Positions 9,220-21,292 of a stretch of DNA of 64,000 nt are shown here, in pieces. This DNA is from Polynucleobacter sp. MWH-UH2A (GTDB lineage Bacteria; Pseudomonadota; Gammaproteobacteria; Burkholderiales; Burkholderiaceae), in contig NZ_CP061321.1 of NCBI RefSeq assembly GCF_018687195.1, positions 1,957,094-2,021,093 of the forward strand, given 5' to 3'. A program made the translations under genes and the position numbers. Positions within the stretch are counted from its first letter, which is position 1. Every line of letters starts with the position of its first letter. The notes below the pieces were generated by a model that saw nothing but the letters and a program-made list of their open reading frames with translations, was not told where the DNA came from and searched no databases.

Positions 9220-9813
9220 TTATGCGCGACGCACGCGAAATAAGGCAAGGCTACCAAAAAGATTTGGCATTAAGGTCACCTGTCGACCATCATGCAAGAT
9301 GCACTGATCAATCACTTTAAGACCAAGACTGGATGCTAGTTTTTCAAAATCAGCTACCGTCAATACACGTACGTTTGGCGTGTTGTACCACTGGTAAGGC
9401 AAACTCTTGGATACCGGCATACGACCCAAGGCAACCGCCAAACGGTGGGACCAATGTCCAAAATTTGGAAAAGAAACGATCGACTCTTTTCCAACGCGCA
9501 CAATTTCACGCAAAATCTTTTCAGTTTGATGAATAGTCTGCACTGTCTGGGACAGCACAACCGTATCAAAACTATTATCTTCAAATAGCGCAAGCCCACC
9601 CTCAAGGTCTTGCTGAATTACATTCAAGCCTTTTTGGACGCAAGCCAATACACGACTGTCATCGATTTCTACGCCGTAGGTATGTACCGGTTTTTGCTTT
9701 TGCAAGAACTCCAAAAAGCTACCATCACCGCAACCGAGATCCAGCACCTGGCTATTGGGCGCAATCCAATTAGCAATGGCAGCAAAATCAGCACGCTTAT
9801 TTAGATTACTCAT
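9220..9813 (-). CDS. metW: methionine biosynthesis protein MetW
   Basis: Rossmann-fold methyltransferase-like protein (197 residues) with a clear SAM-binding motif [15 protein letters not shown] near residue 20. MetW is nearly always encoded directly after MetX in proteobacteria, and reports describe it as needed for full MetX activity; its own methyl transfer has not been clearly shown. Here it overlaps the metX end by 8 bp (stop TAA inside its first codons), which supports translational coupling and a MetX-MetW complex. Confidence 0.93.
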   Translation of the reverse strand: MSNLNKRADFAAIANWIAPNSQVLDLGCGDGSFLEFLQKQKPVHTYGVEIDDSRVLACVQKGLNVIQQDLEGGLALFEDNSFDTVVLSQTVQTIHQTEKILREIVRVGKESIVSFPNFGHWSHRLAVALGRMPVSKSLPYQWYNTPNVRVLTVADFEKLASSLGLKVIDQCILHDGRQVTLMPNLFGSLALFRVRRA

Positions 9814-10948
9814 GATGAGCCTCGCACATTTGCTTGAAATACGCTCTCACTAGATTGTGATAACGCCCATCATCTAACAAGAAAGCATCATGACCATGCG
9901 GCGCATCGATTTCAGCGTAAGTAACCTCGCTCTTATTGCTAAGCAATGACTGAACAATCTCGCGACTACGGTTTGGAGGAAAGCGCCAATCAGTAGAAAA
10001 ACTCACCACTAAAAATTTCGCCTGCACTTCAGCTAAAGCGCGATTGAGGCTGCCATCAGAACGGCGCGCTGGATCAAAATAATCTAGAGCGCGGGTAATC
10101 AGCAAATAAGTGTTGGCGTCAAAATAGGTAGAGAACTTATCGCCTTGATGACGTAAGTAGCTCTCAACCTCAAACTCCACATCAAAACTGAAACGATAGT
10201 CTTTGGATTCGCCATGAGGGCGCTGCAATGCACGGCCAAACTTTTCAGCCATATCATCATCAGACAAATAAGTAATGTGCCCAACCATGCGGGCCAAACG
10301 CAATCCGCGTTTAGGTACTACGCCATGCTCGTAGTAATTGCCACCATGAAAATCAGGGTCAGACAAAATAGCATTGCGAGCTACTTCATTAAACGCGATA
10401 TTCTGCGCACTTAACTTTGGAGTCGAAGCAATCACAATGCAATGATCAAGACGCTTGGGAAACTGAATAGCCCATGCTAAGGCTTGCATGCCACCTAGAC
10501 TTCCACCCATTACCGCCGCAAATTTCCGGATGCCCAACTTATCCGCAAGGCGAGCTTGGGTGTTAACCCAGTCTTCTACCGTAACCACGGGGAAATCGGC
10601 ACCATAGGGCTTGCCAGTGGCAGAGTTCACGCTCATGGGGCCCGTAGACCCAAAACAAGAGCCCAAATTATTCACGCCAATTACAAAAAAATGATTGGTA
10701 TCGACTGGCTTACCTGGCCCAATCATGTTGTCCCACCAACCAATATCTTCAGGGTTATCTGGACTTGGACCCGCTACGTGATGCGATGCATTTAAAGCGT
10801 GACAAATTAATACAGCATTGCTTTTATCGGCATTGAGCTTGCCATAGGTCTCAATGACTAAGTCATATCCCGACAACAGGGCACCACTTTGCAAAGGCAG
10901 TGGCTCGGCAAAATGAATGGTATTTCTAGAGAGGTGTAGCTCGCTCAT
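9806..10948 (-). CDS. metX: homoserine O-acyltransferase MetX
   Basis: Alpha/beta-hydrolase-fold enzyme (380 residues) that activates homoserine for methionine synthesis. The nucleophile elbow GGSLGGMQ (Ser about 149), the FSTDWRFPP aspartate and the APHGHDAFL histidine complete the triad. MetX proteins paired with MetW are often succinyl- rather than acetyltransferases, so the acyl donor cannot be fixed here. ATG at 10948 overlaps the slmA stop by 4 nt (ATGA). Confidence 0.95.
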   Translation of the reverse strand: MSELHLSRNTIHFAEPLPLQSGALLSGYDLVIETYGKLNADKSNAVLICHALNASHHVAGPSPDNPEDIGWWDNMIGPGKPVDTNHFFVIGVNNLGSCFGSTGPMSVNSATGKPYGADFPVVTVEDWVNTQARLADKLGIRKFAAVMGGSLGGMQALAWAIQFPKRLDHCIVIASTPKLSAQNIAFNEVARNAILSDPDFHGGNYYEHGVVPKRGLRLARMVGHITYLSDDDMAEKFGRALQRPHGESKDYRFSFDVEFEVESYLRHQGDKFSTYFDANTYLLITRALDYFDPARRSDGSLNRALAEVQAKFLVVSFSTDWRFPPNRSREIVQSLLSNKSEVTYAEIDAPHGHDAFLLDDGRYHNLVRAYFKQMCEAHHE

Positions 10949-11601
10949 TCTGACAGCAGCAGACGCAAACTCACATCAGAAGCATCTGTTGGCAACTTTT
11001 TGAAACCGCTGCGTGCGAAACGATGCCAACGACCCAATATGAAACTCATCAACATGGCAGCGCGGATACTCACTTCTTCTTGGCCCAACTTAGACCATGC
11101 CCCACCTTGAGTCTGGGCAATACGTAAAGCCTGCTTAAGAGAGGCTTCCACACGATCCAATACTTGAGTGATGCGTTCTTGCAAACGATCATCTTCTTGT
11201 AATAAGGCATCGCCCAACAGGACGCGCGTCATTCCAGGATTTTTTTCTGCGAAGAATAAGAGCATCTGCAGAATGCCACGAGCTTGAGCAAGGCCTAATT
11301 CTTCTTTTTGATTAATTTGATTGATTAAGCCAAAAACGGTTTGCTCAATAAATGAAATCAGACCCTCAAACATTTGGGCTTTACTCGCAAAATGTCGGTA
11401 CAGAGCGGCCTCTGAAACATCAATCTTTGCTGCCAAAGCGGCCGTTGTGACGCGCTCACCCTTTGGATTTTGCAACATTTCTGCGAGCACTTGCAGAATT
11501 TGCAAGCGACGCTCACCAGGACGAGGGCGCTTGCGTGTCTTGCCAGCGTCAGCGCTACTGCTGTCGATTTCTGCTGGTTCTAAAGATTCACGCATCGTCA
11601 T
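10945..11601 (-). CDS. slmA: nucleoid occlusion factor SlmA (TetR fold)
   Basis: DNA-binding protein (218 residues) that blocks FtsZ ring formation over unsegregated DNA. It has an N-terminal TetR-type helix-turn-helix: [20 protein letters not shown], followed by [12 protein letters not shown]. The preceding [14 protein letters not shown] segment is characteristic of SlmA rather than of ordinary TetR repressors. It sits between argB (4-bp gap) and metX (4-bp overlap), so it is probably expressed with amino acid genes simply by operon position. Confidence 0.88.
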   Translation of the reverse strand: MTMRESLEPAEIDSSSADAGKTRKRPRPGERRLQILQVLAEMLQNPKGERVTTAALAAKIDVSEAALYRHFASKAQMFEGLISFIEQTVFGLINQINQKEELGLAQARGILQMLLFFAEKNPGMTRVLLGDALLQEDDRLQERITQVLDRVEASLKQALRIAQTQGGAWSKLGQEEVSIRAAMLMSFILGRWHRFARSGFKKLPTDASDVSLRLLLSE

Positions 11602-11605
11602 CTAC

Positions 11606-12508
11606 TTATCTGGAACGAATCATCGTACCGAAAGCCTGCTCAGTCAAAATTTCTAACAACAAAGAATGCTCAATACGACCATCAATAATGTGTACTGAAT
11701 TTACGCCACTCTTAGCCGCATCCAATGCAGAAGAAATCTTTGGCAACATCCCACCGGAAATAGTGCCGTCTGCAAACAAGCCATCAATTTCTCTCGCTGT
11801 TAAATCGGTCAGCAACTTGCCATCTTTATCCATTACACCCGGAATATTCGTCATCATGACTAATTTCTCCGCATGCAGGATCTCTGCCATCTTGCCCGCT
11901 ACCAAATCAGCATTGATGTTGTATGCCTGACCTTCAGCACTAAAACCGATCGGTGAAATTACTGGAATAAATGCGTCGTCCTGCAAGGCTTTCACAACCG
12001 CTGGATTGATTGCTTCAATCTCGCCCACAAATCCAATGTCTAACTTCTTACCAGGCTCAGTGTCACTAGGAATCATCATTTTCTTCGCGTGAATTAAGCC
12101 ACCATCCTTGCCGGTTAAGCCAACTGCCTGCCCGCCAAAATGGTTAATCAACATCACGATATCCTGCTGTACCTCACCGCCAAGAACCCACTCAACCACT
12201 TCCATGGTTTCTTCATCGGTCACACGCATCCCCTGAATGAAGGTTCCCGTTTTGCCAATCTTTTTTAGAGCCTCATCAATTTGTGGGCCACCACCATGAA
12301 CCACAACAGGATTCATGCCAACCAATTTCAACAAGATCACATCACGCGCAAAACTTTCTTTCAAGCGCTCTTCGACCATGGCATTTCCACCGTACTTAAT
12401 AACGATAGTTTTGCCGTGATACGCACGAATGTAAGGCAATGCCTCAGCAAGAATCTCCGCCTTTAATAAAGGCGAGATATCACTAATAGATGTCAAATGC
12501 TTAGTCAT
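11606..12508 (-). CDS. argB: acetylglutamate kinase
   Basis: Phosphorylates N-acetylglutamate in the second step of arginine synthesis. The 300-residue amino-acid-kinase fold carries the glycine-rich motifs VIKYGGNAM (about residue 38) and [10 protein letters not shown] (about 70), and the [15 protein letters not shown] nucleotide-binding segment in the C-terminal half. The ATG is 12 bp downstream of dksA. The N-terminal extension before [15 protein letters not shown] is of the type that in some homologues mediates arginine feedback, an inference here. Confidence 0.97.
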   Translation of the reverse strand: MTKHLTSISDISPLLKAEILAEALPYIRAYHGKTIVIKYGGNAMVEERLKESFARDVILLKLVGMNPVVVHGGGPQIDEALKKIGKTGTFIQGMRVTDEETMEVVEWVLGGEVQQDIVMLINHFGGQAVGLTGKDGGLIHAKKMMIPSDTEPGKKLDIGFVGEIEAINPAVVKALQDDAFIPVISPIGFSAEGQAYNINADLVAGKMAEILHAEKLVMMTNIPGVMDKDGKLLTDLTAREIDGLFADGTISGGMLPKISSALDAAKSGVNSVHIIDGRIEHSLLLEILTEQAFGTMIRSR

Positions 12509-12520
12509 TACAAATGGTAT

Positions 12521-13009
12521 TTATTCGCCAAATAATTTTTGACGGAGTTCGCGACGCTCTTGCGCCTCAAGAGATAAATTGGCTGTAGGCCTTGCAATTA
12601 AACGGTTCAAGCCGATTGGCTCACCTGTTTCTTCACACCAACCATAATCACCAGACTCAATTCGGCCAAGCGCTTGCTCAACTTTTTTCAATAGCTTGCG
12701 CTCACGATCACGAGTGCGCAATTCCAATGCATGTTCTTCTTCAATCGTGGCACGATCGGCTGGATCTGGAACCAAAATATTTTCGCGGAGATGTTCAGTT
12801 GTCTCAGACGCATTTTTCAAAATGTCATCTTTTAAAGTCAACAACTTTTGACGGAAAAAATCTAACTGGGCAGCATTCATGTAATCCTTATCGGACATCT
12901 TGAGCAATTCAGCCTCAGTCAAAGGTACACCCTTCGCTGCTTTTGTGCTAGTCGCTTTGCTGCTTGCTTTTGCAGCACTTGCAGGTTTTGTTGCTGTTTT
13001 TACCGTCAT
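12521..13009 (-). CDS. dksA: DksA-type RNA polymerase secondary-channel regulator, zinc-finger-degenerate
   Basis: Acts with ppGpp on RNA polymerase to adjust transcription, including rRNA promoters. The 162 residues comprise an Ala/Lys-rich N-terminal tail (1-27), the coiled coil with the tip motif DPADRA needed for activity, and the C-terminal globular domain. Classical DksA has four zinc-binding cysteines (CESC ... CIDC in E. coli); here the same places read CEET and LSLEAQ, leaving one cysteine, so the fold is probably zinc-independent. This form is common in betaproteobacteria. Its upstream neighbour is a histidine-rich metal GTPase. Confidence 0.93.
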   Translation of the reverse strand: MTVKTATKPASAAKASSKATSTKAAKGVPLTEAELLKMSDKDYMNAAQLDFFRQKLLTLKDDILKNASETTEHLRENILVPDPADRATIEEEHALELRTRDRERKLLKKVEQALGRIESGDYGWCEETGEPIGLNRLIARPTANLSLEAQERRELRQKLFGE

Positions 13010-13130
13010 CTCATTCTTTCTTAGATTTGAAGCATTATTGCCTCATTCTGCCAAACTTTTGCCGCTGCCAGCCAATATTCTTCAAGCTTTCACAAACTTG
13101 GCCGTGGCGGCGGATTGTACCCGAATCTTG

Positions 13131-14192
13131 CTAGACCAAACATCCCTCAAGCCCAGCCAGTAGGGTGTCCTTAGGCAAATCAATGCCTATGAAGACCATG
13201 CGGGTTTGTTTGGGCTCAGACCCCCAGGGACCAGCTAAATCGCTGCCCATCATTTGATGCACCCCCTGAAACACCACTTTTCGGCCACTTCCTTTGACAT
13301 AAAGCACGCCCTTGTAACGTAGCATCTTCTCACCAAAGACCTCCAAAATGCCCCCCAGGAAATCTTCCAATTTTTTATGGTCAAAGGGTTTATCACTACG
13401 AAAAACAAAAGACTGAATGCGATCTGTATGCCCCGCATGACCATGATGGTGATCATGGTCATGATCATGTCCGCAATTGCTGTGATCGTGATCATGGGAA
13501 TGGTCGTGACCGCAGTGCGCATGATCATGATCGTCTTGCTCTAAAAAATGAGGGTCAATATCTAGCTTCGCATTTAAGTTGAAGCCCTTAAGATCCAAAA
13601 CGGCATTTAATGGCACCACGCCTTTAGAGATTGCACTGATGGGCGCCCTTGGATTCATGTGCATTAAACGGCCACGAAGCGCCTCAACTTCAGATGCCGT
13701 TACCAAGTCAGTTTTAGTAATAAAAATTTGATCTGCGAAACCTACTTGCCGCTGGGCTTCCTCGTGCTCAGTCAATTGCTGCTGGCCATGCTTAGCGTCG
13801 ACCAGCGTCACTACAGCATCCAATACATAGTGGTCTGCAACATCATCATCCATAAAGAATGTTTGCGCCACAGGGCCTGGGTTAGCCACTCCAGTGGTCT
13901 CAATGACGACGCGATCAAACTGAATCTTTTTATCTTTTCGCTGTTCCCATAAGGAGTTTAAAGCCTCAACTAAATCGCCGCGAATGGTGCAACAAATGCA
14001 ACCATTACTCATTTGCACAATGTTCTCTTCGTGATCCTGAACCAGAATATCGTTATCGATATTTTCTTCGCCAAACTCATTCTCGATCACCGCAATTTTT
14101 TTGCCATGATCTTCAGTCAGAATGTGTTTCAACAAAGTGGTTTTGCCGCTTCCTAAAAAGCCGGTCAATATGGTTACTGGAATTAATGCCAT
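13131..14192 (-). CDS. CobW/G3E-family GTPase with histidine-rich metal-binding segment
   Basis: Putative metallochaperone of the COG0523 family, thought to hand zinc or a related metal to client proteins at the cost of GTP. Visible: Walker [12 protein letters not shown], the metal-binding CICC motif around residue 65, the GTP-specificity TKTD, and a stretch of some 35 residues rich in His and Asp (plus 13437-13540) suited to zinc or nickel. ATG at 14192 was preferred over a TTG 5 codons upstream. The C-terminal CobW domain follows the His region. It lies before dksA on the same strand with a 121-bp gap. The metal cannot be named from sequence. Confidence 0.9.
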   Translation of the reverse strand: MALIPVTILTGFLGSGKTTLLKHILTEDHGKKIAVIENEFGEENIDNDILVQDHEENIVQMSNGCICCTIRGDLVEALNSLWEQRKDKKIQFDRVVIETTGVANPGPVAQTFFMDDDVADHYVLDAVVTLVDAKHGQQQLTEHEEAQRQVGFADQIFITKTDLVTASEVEALRGRLMHMNPRAPISAISKGVVPLNAVLDLKGFNLNAKLDIDPHFLEQDDHDHAHCGHDHSHDHDHSNCGHDHDHDHHHGHAGHTDRIQSFVFRSDKPFDHKKLEDFLGGILEVFGEKMLRYKGVLYVKGSGRKVVFQGVHQMMGSDLAGPWGSEPKQTRMVFIGIDLPKDTLLAGLEGCLV

Positions 14193-14278
14193 GAATGATC
14201 CAATCAAAATCTAAAAATCTCTTTGGGTATTGGTATTGCGACCCCAAAGTCGGGAAACCTACTATCTTACCGAGTTCC

Positions 14279-15283
14279 TCAAGCTTTGCCAGCCTTAGCT
14301 CGGGGATGCGCTTTATCGTATGCCTGAGCTAGATGCTGAAAGTCTAAAGAGGTATAAATCTGTGTGCTGGCAATGCTGGCGTGTCCCAACATCTCTTGCA
14401 CGGCGCGCAAATCTTGTGAAGATTGCAAAACATGACTGGCAAAACTATGCCGCATCATGTGCGGATGCACATGGGTGGGCAAACCTGCGCGGATCGCTAA
14501 AGTTCGCAATCGTGCCTGCACGGTACGAGGGGATAAACGCTTGCCATTTGCCGACAAAAATAAGGCAATGGATTCAGTATTTGCATTCATGCTTGCATCT
14601 CGAATATTTCGCCACGCAAGCAAAGACTGCATTGCAGGCACCCCAACTGGAACTGAACGTCTTTTGCTGCCCTTACCCAGTACGGTGACTTCAGCCGCAT
14701 CCCAATCCAACCATCCCGCGGACTCATGCTGACGATCTTTGCTCTGCATAACGTCAATGCCCAGAAGCTCTGATAAACGCAAGCCAGAGGAATACAACAA
14801 ATCAACGATAGCAGCATCCCGAATCGACTCAAGGTCCTTTTTCTCATCCGCCTCTTTAACTGCCTGATTGACCAGCGCAAGCGCTTGTTCAACAGATAGG
14901 GCCTTGGGCAAGGACTTTAGGCGTTTTGGCGCCTTCACGTCATCTACAGGATTAGCAGCTAGCTGCAAGCTAGCTTTACCCGCCTGTGCATCACGCCTAG
15001 CGCTTTTCTCTGTCAACCAGTCATACCATCCGCGCCAAGCAGATAAAGCTCGCGCAATGCTTCTCGAAGATTTTTCTTTGGAATGCAAACGTCCTGCCCA
15101 GCGACGAACATGGGCATTAGTCACCTTTAATAAATCAATTGAATCGTCTTGAGCAAAGTTTTGTAAATCACTTAAATCCATGCCATACGCTTTTAACGTG
15201 TGCGCAGACAGTTGACGCAATACATGAAGCTCATGCAAATACTCTTGCATAAGTGGATGCAGATCAGTCGGCTTTAGCTTCAT
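14279..15283 (-). CDS. xerC: tyrosine recombinase XerC
   Basis: Site-specific recombinase that, with XerD, resolves chromosome dimers at dif. The start chosen is ATG 15283 (MKLKPTDLHP), which gives about 334 residues. An N-terminal SAM-like DNA-binding domain is followed by the catalytic domain with Arg in SSGLRLSELLG, Lys in GKGSKRR, HMMRHSF, LGHAS and the nucleophile Tyr in TQIYTSLDF. It overlaps the DUF484 gene by 20 bp, a pairing that recurs in proteobacteria. Confidence 0.95.
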   Translation of the reverse strand: MKLKPTDLHPLMQEYLHELHVLRQLSAHTLKAYGMDLSDLQNFAQDDSIDLLKVTNAHVRRWAGRLHSKEKSSRSIARALSAWRGWYDWLTEKSARRDAQAGKASLQLAANPVDDVKAPKRLKSLPKALSVEQALALVNQAVKEADEKKDLESIRDAAIVDLLYSSGLRLSELLGIDVMQSKDRQHESAGWLDWDAAEVTVLGKGSKRRSVPVGVPAMQSLLAWRNIRDASMNANTESIALFLSANGKRLSPRTVQARLRTLAIRAGLPTHVHPHMMRHSFASHVLQSSQDLRAVQEMLGHASIASTQIYTSLDFQHLAQAYDKAHPRAKAGKA

Positions 15284-15935
15284 AAGCCTGGATGCGATCC
15301 AAAGCTGCCGCTGTAAGTTCTGCAATTTGTCTTAAGTAGAAGGCACCCATATCGGCAGTAAACCGAGTCTCATCTTTGCTTGCCAAGAGTAGAACTGCCG
15401 GGGATTGATTCACGCCGATGCTTTTACCTAGCGGGAGGCCGATAGCCACCATACTTTGCCACTCAGGGTCAATCTGGGTTTGACTGGCCAGCAAATCCAC
15501 ACTGGCGGCCAACTCTTTTGTAGAACCACACAGAGGCGTATCTACCCAAGGGCCAAATGCCGAATTAGGTGATAACAATTTTGCTGCCTCAACCTCAAAA
15601 ACCTCTGCCAAACCAGAAATAATTGCAGCTTCAACATCAGCTTTATTGTTTGCTTTCATTAAACGTAACAACCAAGCCACTAGACTTTGTTGTGTTTTGT
15701 CATTGCGGCTACCAAAGTGCAACATTTCACTTAGACGTCGATTGAGCTCTTGGTTTTGCGTACGCAAGACCGTCATCTGACGCTCTTGCAAAGAGATGGC
15801 GCGATCTTCGTGAGGATGCTTGATCCGAATTTCATTAAACAAATTAGCATAGCGCTCAAAAAAGCCGGGGGTTGCTCGCAACCACTCAGCAACCAACTCT
15901 TCTTGCTCGGCCTGCTTTGGATCTATTGCACTCAT
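15264..15935 (-). CDS. DUF484 family protein
   Basis: Protein of 223 residues with a conserved N-terminal segment (VAEWLRATPGFFERYANLF), a short coiled-coil region (about 40-75), and a C-terminal GAF-like half ending in an LRQIAELTAAALDRI helix. No enzymatic residues are recognisable. The family is commonly encoded next to xerC, as here with a 20-bp overlap, which suggests a role near recombination or simply co-transcription. Its function is unknown. Confidence 0.85.
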   Translation of the reverse strand: MSAIDPKQAEQEELVAEWLRATPGFFERYANLFNEIRIKHPHEDRAISLQERQMTVLRTQNQELNRRLSEMLHFGSRNDKTQQSLVAWLLRLMKANNKADVEAAIISGLAEVFEVEAAKLLSPNSAFGPWVDTPLCGSTKELAASVDLLASQTQIDPEWQSMVAIGLPLGKSIGVNQSPAVLLLASKDETRFTADMGAFYLRQIAELTAAALDRIQAYEAKAD

Positions 15936-15956
15936 GTATCTCTTTCTTAACTCTTT

Positions 15957-17429
15957 TTAGCTCAGCTTTTTGCGCAGCAACTCATTTACCTGGCCAGGAT
16001 TGGCCTTGCCCTGCGAGGCTTTCATAATCTGACCCACCAATGCATTAAAGGCCTTCTCTTTCCCAGAGCGGAACTCTTCAACTGACTTTTGATTGGCTGC
16101 CAACACTTGATCAATAATGGCCTCTAGTGCACCGCTATCGCTGATTTGTTTGAGGCCTTTTGCATCAATAATTTGATCAACTGTGCTGATCGAGTTACCT
16201 GCAATCGCATCATCCCAAAGGACTGCAAAAATATCCTTTGCAATCTTATTGGAAATCGTGCCATCAGCAACACGAGTCAATAGCGGCGCCAAATGCTCAG
16301 CCTTTAATGGCGCATCAGCAATCGCAATGCCGGCTCGATTAATAGCAGAAGCAAATTCCCCTGCAATTAAATTTGCTGCGGCTTTTGCCAATGACTTACC
16401 AACAGCTACCACCAACTCTTCAAAAACTTTAGCCGTATCGCGATCTTGGCTTAGTAGCTGCACATCGTAGGCACTTAGTCCGTAATCAGCTTGCCATTGG
16501 GCGCGCAGATCGGCAGGCAATGCAGGCATTGTGCTGCGCACCTGAGCAATCCAAGCATCATCAATCACTACTGGCAATAAATCAGGATCAGGGAAATACC
16601 GGTAATCATTCGCATCTTCTTTGCTGCGCATGCTACGAGTTTCACCACGATCGGGATCGTATAAACGCGTTTCTTGAACAACTGTACCGCCATCTTCAAT
16701 CAACTCAATTTGACGACGTACTTCATACTGAATCGCTTCTTCCAAGAAGCGAAAGGAGTTCAAGTTTTTAATCTCGCAACGCGTACCAAATTCAACTTGC
16801 CCCTTTGGGCGCACTGATACGTTGGCGTCGCAACGGAAAGATCCTTCTTGCATATTGCCGTCACAAACACCCAACCAGACAACCAAGCCATGCAAAGCCT
16901 TGGCATAAGCCACTGCTTCAGCGGCACTTCGCATCACGGGCTCGGTCACAATCTCCAAAAGTGGGGTGCCAGCACGATTTAGGTCAATACCACTCGAAGG
17001 CTCGCCATGTGGGCCAATGAAACCTTCCTCATGAACAGATTTGCCAGCATCCTCTTCCATATGGGCGCGGGTAAGCTCCACCGTCTTGACTTCATCGCCC
17101 ACCAAAATCTCAATTTTCCCGCCGATGACTACTGGAATTTCAAACTGACTAATTTGATAGCCCTTGGGTAGATCAGGATAAAAATAATTCTTACGGGCAA
17201 AAATACTTGCCGGTGAAATGGTTGCGCCTACTGCCAATCCAAAACGAATCGCATGCTCAACCGCTTCTCGGTTGAGAACTGGCAATACGCCAGGCAAAGC
17301 CAAATCCACTGCACATGCTTGCGTATTTGGCGCAGCGCCAAAACGAGTACTAGCACCGCTAAAAATTTTCGATTGGGTTTGTAACTGCGCGTGTGTTTCT
17401 AAACCAATAACGACTTCCCATTGCATCAT
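15957..17429 (-). CDS. gatB: Asp-tRNA(Asn)/Glu-tRNA(Gln) amidotransferase subunit B
   Basis: Subunit of the GatCAB complex, which turns mischarged Glu-tRNA(Gln) and Asp-tRNA(Asn) into the correct aminoacyl-tRNAs; GatB binds tRNA and does the kinase step. Visible: [13 protein letters not shown] at the N-terminus, [31 protein letters not shown] and the C-terminal YqeY-like domain ending [11 protein letters not shown]. The start was moved to ATG 17429, which overlaps the gatA stop by 4 nt (ATGA); the longer frame runs into gatA. Confidence 0.97.
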   Translation of the reverse strand: MMQWEVVIGLETHAQLQTQSKIFSGASTRFGAAPNTQACAVDLALPGVLPVLNREAVEHAIRFGLAVGATISPASIFARKNYFYPDLPKGYQISQFEIPVVIGGKIEILVGDEVKTVELTRAHMEEDAGKSVHEEGFIGPHGEPSSGIDLNRAGTPLLEIVTEPVMRSAAEAVAYAKALHGLVVWLGVCDGNMQEGSFRCDANVSVRPKGQVEFGTRCEIKNLNSFRFLEEAIQYEVRRQIELIEDGGTVVQETRLYDPDRGETRSMRSKEDANDYRYFPDPDLLPVVIDDAWIAQVRSTMPALPADLRAQWQADYGLSAYDVQLLSQDRDTAKVFEELVVAVGKSLAKAAANLIAGEFASAINRAGIAIADAPLKAEHLAPLLTRVADGTISNKIAKDIFAVLWDDAIAGNSISTVDQIIDAKGLKQISDSGALEAIIDQVLAANQKSVEEFRSGKEKAFNALVGQIMKASQGKANPGQVNELLRKKLS

Positions 17430-18943
17430 GCCACCTCGCTTGCTTGACGCAAATGCCAATCACTGGCTTGCTGATACTGATGAGCGATTTGCAATAGACG
17501 CGCTTCAGAAAAATAATTACCGATTAACTGCATTCCAATGGGTAAATTGTTTTCGTTAAATCCGCATGGAGCACTCATTGCAGGCAACCCAGCGAGATTG
17601 GTAGATAGCGTGTAAATATCTTCAAGATACATTTGCACTGGATCTTTTGACTTCTCACCCAAACGCCATGCCACATCTGGCGCTACAGGGCCTAAGATGA
17701 CATCACACTCTTTGAACGCGGCCTGAAAATCTGAAGCAATAATGCGACGAATTTTTTGGGCTTGCAAATAATAAGCGTCGTAATAACCATGACAAAGAAC
17801 GTAAGTTCCAATCAAGATACGACGCCTCACTTCCGCACCGAATCCTTCAGTGCGCGACTTCTGATACATATCGCCAAGATCTTTGTATTCGCCAGCGCGA
17901 TGCCCATAGCGAACACCGTCGAAGCGACTCAAATTGCTCGATGCTTCCGCTGGTGCCAATACGTAATAGACCGGTATCGATAATTTCGTTTTCGGTAGAC
18001 TGACTTCAACTAATTTAGCGCCCAAGCTTTCCAACTGTTTTGCTGCTTCGTTTACTGACTTTGCAACATCTGCAGATAAGCCCTCAGCAAAAAACTCTTT
18101 TGGCAAACCCACTCTTAAACCATCTAAAGGTTTTGCAGGATTTGCATTTCCTTCTTGCCAAGCTTGATTGAGATAACGACCATAATCTTCGCCTGAATCA
18201 GACAAAGAAGTGGAATCCCGCGAATCATGTGAAGACATTGCCGTCAGCAGTAATGCGCAATCTTCAGCCGTCTTGCCCATTGGACCAGCCTGATCTAAAG
18301 AAGATGCGTAAGCAATCATGCCGTAGCGAGAAACGCGCCCATAAGTAGGCTTAATTCCTGTTAAGCCACAAAATGCAGCCGGCTGACGGATAGAGCCGCC
18401 CGTATCGGTACCAGTTGCTATCGGGGCTAAACCTGCAGCAACTGCAGCAGCTGATCCACCAGATGAGCCGCCAGCAACACAGGATGCATTCCAAGGATTA
18501 AGCGCCGGCCCAAAGGCTGAATTCTCATTCGATGAACCCATCGCAAACTCATCCATATTGGTTTTGCCTAAACAAACCATTCCGGCGCCATTCGGGTTAT
18601 TTGCATCTGGGATTCCTAAATTAGCAACCACCGTGGCATCAAAAGGGCTTTGGTAACCAGCCAAGATTTTGGAGGCGGCAGTGGTCTTCCACCCGCGAGT
18701 GACAAAGACATCCTTATGCGCAATTGGAATGCCGGTCAACCTACCTGATTTACCTGCTGAAATAAGTGAGTCCGCCTTATTTGCTTGGTCTAAACTTAAG
18801 TGAGTATTCACATCAATGAATGCATTCCACCGCTTTTCAGACTCAATTCGATCTAAAAAGTACTGGGTTAGCTCTTTGCTGGAGACCTCTTTAGCGGCCA
18901 GTGCTTTTGCCATTAAGGCAACGGAAGTGTTGTGCCAGCTCAT
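17426..18943 (-). CDS. gatA: Asp-tRNA(Asn)/Glu-tRNA(Gln) amidotransferase subunit A
   Basis: Amidase-family glutaminase subunit of GatCAB (505 residues) that releases ammonia for the GatB site. The Ser-cisSer-Lys triad is visible: Lys in IAHKDVF, Ser in the [14 protein letters not shown] stretch and the [11 protein letters not shown] loop. It overlaps gatC by 4 nt and gatB by 4 nt, giving a tightly coupled gatC-gatA-gatB operon. Presence of GatCAB implies use of the indirect route for Gln- and/or Asn-tRNA in this organism. Confidence 0.98.
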   Translation of the reverse strand: MSWHNTSVALMAKALAAKEVSSKELTQYFLDRIESEKRWNAFIDVNTHLSLDQANKADSLISAGKSGRLTGIPIAHKDVFVTRGWKTTAASKILAGYQSPFDATVVANLGIPDANNPNGAGMVCLGKTNMDEFAMGSSNENSAFGPALNPWNASCVAGGSSGGSAAAVAAGLAPIATGTDTGGSIRQPAAFCGLTGIKPTYGRVSRYGMIAYASSLDQAGPMGKTAEDCALLLTAMSSHDSRDSTSLSDSGEDYGRYLNQAWQEGNANPAKPLDGLRVGLPKEFFAEGLSADVAKSVNEAAKQLESLGAKLVEVSLPKTKLSIPVYYVLAPAEASSNLSRFDGVRYGHRAGEYKDLGDMYQKSRTEGFGAEVRRRILIGTYVLCHGYYDAYYLQAQKIRRIIASDFQAAFKECDVILGPVAPDVAWRLGEKSKDPVQMYLEDIYTLSTNLAGLPAMSAPCGFNENNLPIGMQLIGNYFSEARLLQIAHQYQQASDWHLRQASEVA

Positions 18944-19233
18944 TCAATCACCTTGGGAACCAAGAAGTAGCCATCCTGCTGAGCGGGCGCAGATTGCATG
19001 TTTTCCGAACGCTGATCTGACTCTGTAACTTGGTCGGCACGCAATGGTTGAGCCAATTCGCGCAAAAACAAAATGGGGTGGGCAAGCGGTTCGAGACCCT
19101 TGGTATCGACCGCCTGCATTTCCTCAACAAGAGAAAAAACAGCCTGCAATTGAGGCAAAACCGCTTCAGCTTCGGCTTGACTTAACTCAAGCCTGGAAAG
19201 GTGCGCTATGCGCTGAACATCATCAAGTTTCAT
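18940..19233 (-). CDS. gatC: Asp-tRNA(Asn)/Glu-tRNA(Gln) amidotransferase subunit C
   Basis: Small subunit (97 residues) that wraps around and stabilises GatA. The N-terminus [18 protein letters not shown] and the C-terminal YFLVPKVIE are the typical ends of the family. First gene of the gatCAB operon; the 61-bp gap upstream is a divergent promoter region shared with mreB. Confidence 0.95.
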   Translation of the reverse strand: MKLDDVQRIAHLSRLELSQAEAEAVLPQLQAVFSLVEEMQAVDTKGLEPLAHPILFLRELAQPLRADQVTESDQRSENMQSAPAQQDGYFLVPKVIE

Positions 19234-19270
19234 GGGGCGCTAGAGTATCATTACTAAATATTTTTATTAA

Positions 19271-20338
<1,068 letters not shown>

Positions 20339-20362
20339 ACGACACACTCGTAGCCCAAGGAA

Positions 20363-21292
20363 TTGCAACATAGCGCTCCACCACTTTTCAGACAGGGCAT
20401 CCCAGCCTTACTTAAGCTGATTGTCTGTCTGTCAATCAGCATTGCCCTGATGCTGATTGATTTTCGCTTTAAAGCACTTGATCCAATCCGCAATTATGTA
20501 AATTGGATTTTGCGTCCACTTGAGTATGTCATGATGGCGCCACGTAACGCCTTTAAAAATACCTCAGAATATTTCACAACGCGCTCTACCTTAGATAAAG
20601 AGAATCAGGCAATAAAGACTCGCCTAGCAGAGCTCTCGCTACTAGCAAATCAATCAGAATTTCTAATGATTGAAAATCAGAATTTGCGCGAACTGATGGC
20701 ACTGCAAAAGCAAGTTTCTTTTAAAACCTTATCCGTTGAAATTCTGTTTAATCCACCCAACCATATTTCTCAACGAATTGTGATTAATCGTGGGAGCAAT
20801 GATGGTTTAAAGCTCGGGAACCCAATTGCCAACGATGTCGGCATTCTTGGTCAGGTGGTGCGTCTTTATGAGCGCTCTGCAGAAGTATCTCTTTTAGAAG
20901 ATCGTGACTTTGCAGTTCCAGTACAAGTTGCCCGCAACGGGCTTAGGGCTGCTGTTTTTGGCGTTGGGCGTGGAAACCCATTAGAGCTACGCTATCTTCC
21001 CGTAGCTAGCGACCTAGAGGTTGGCGACATCTTGCTGACCTCAGGAATTGATGGCGTCTATCCTCCAGGATTTGCAGTTGCAGTCATCAGCAAAATAGAG
21101 CGTAACGCAGATAAAAACTCTTCTAATGTATTTTGCGAGCCGATTGCAGCAGTCAATCGCTATCGCCAGGCCTTGGCCATTTTGTACGATCCACAATTTG
21201 ACGCTAAAGCGCCCACCAACAACCAGCCGGCCACTGGACCCCAAAATAACACCCCTGGTCGGCGACAAACCCGCGCAAGAGGCATGCAATGA
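20363..21292 (+). CDS. mreC: rod shape-determining protein MreC
   Basis: Bitopic inner-membrane protein (309 residues) whose periplasmic part activates PBP2 and links it to MreB filaments. It has one membrane segment at about residues 12-32, a coiled coil (about 65-110) and the beta-barrel pair with VVINRGSNDGLKLGNPI and VGDILLTSGIDGVYPPG. The TTG start at 20363 has AAGG 2 nt upstream; no ATG serves better. The Pro/Asn/Gln-rich C-terminal tail is unstructured. It overlaps mreD by 4 nt. Confidence 0.95.
   Translation: MQHSAPPLFRQGIPALLKLIVCLSISIALMLIDFRFKALDPIRNYVNWILRPLEYVMMAPRNAFKNTSEYFTTRSTLDKENQAIKTRLAELSLLANQSEFLMIENQNLRELMALQKQVSFKTLSVEILFNPPNHISQRIVINRGSNDGLKLGNPIANDVGILGQVVRLYERSAEVSLLEDRDFAVPVQVARNGLRAAVFGVGRGNPLELRYLPVASDLEVGDILLTSGIDGVYPPGFAVAVISKIERNADKNSSNVFCEPIAAVNRYRQALAILYDPQFDAKAPTNNQPATGPQNNTPGRRQTRARGMQ

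Noticed and set aside
13250..13528. Open frame with Met/Ile/Thr-rich product inside the CobW-like gene
   Set aside because: It is a shifted reading of the repetitive His/Asp codons (CAT/GAT) of the metal-binding segment.
14193..14278. Zur-binding site upstream of the CobW-like GTPase
   Set aside because: No palindrome of the GTTATA-like Zur type could be found by eye in this gap.
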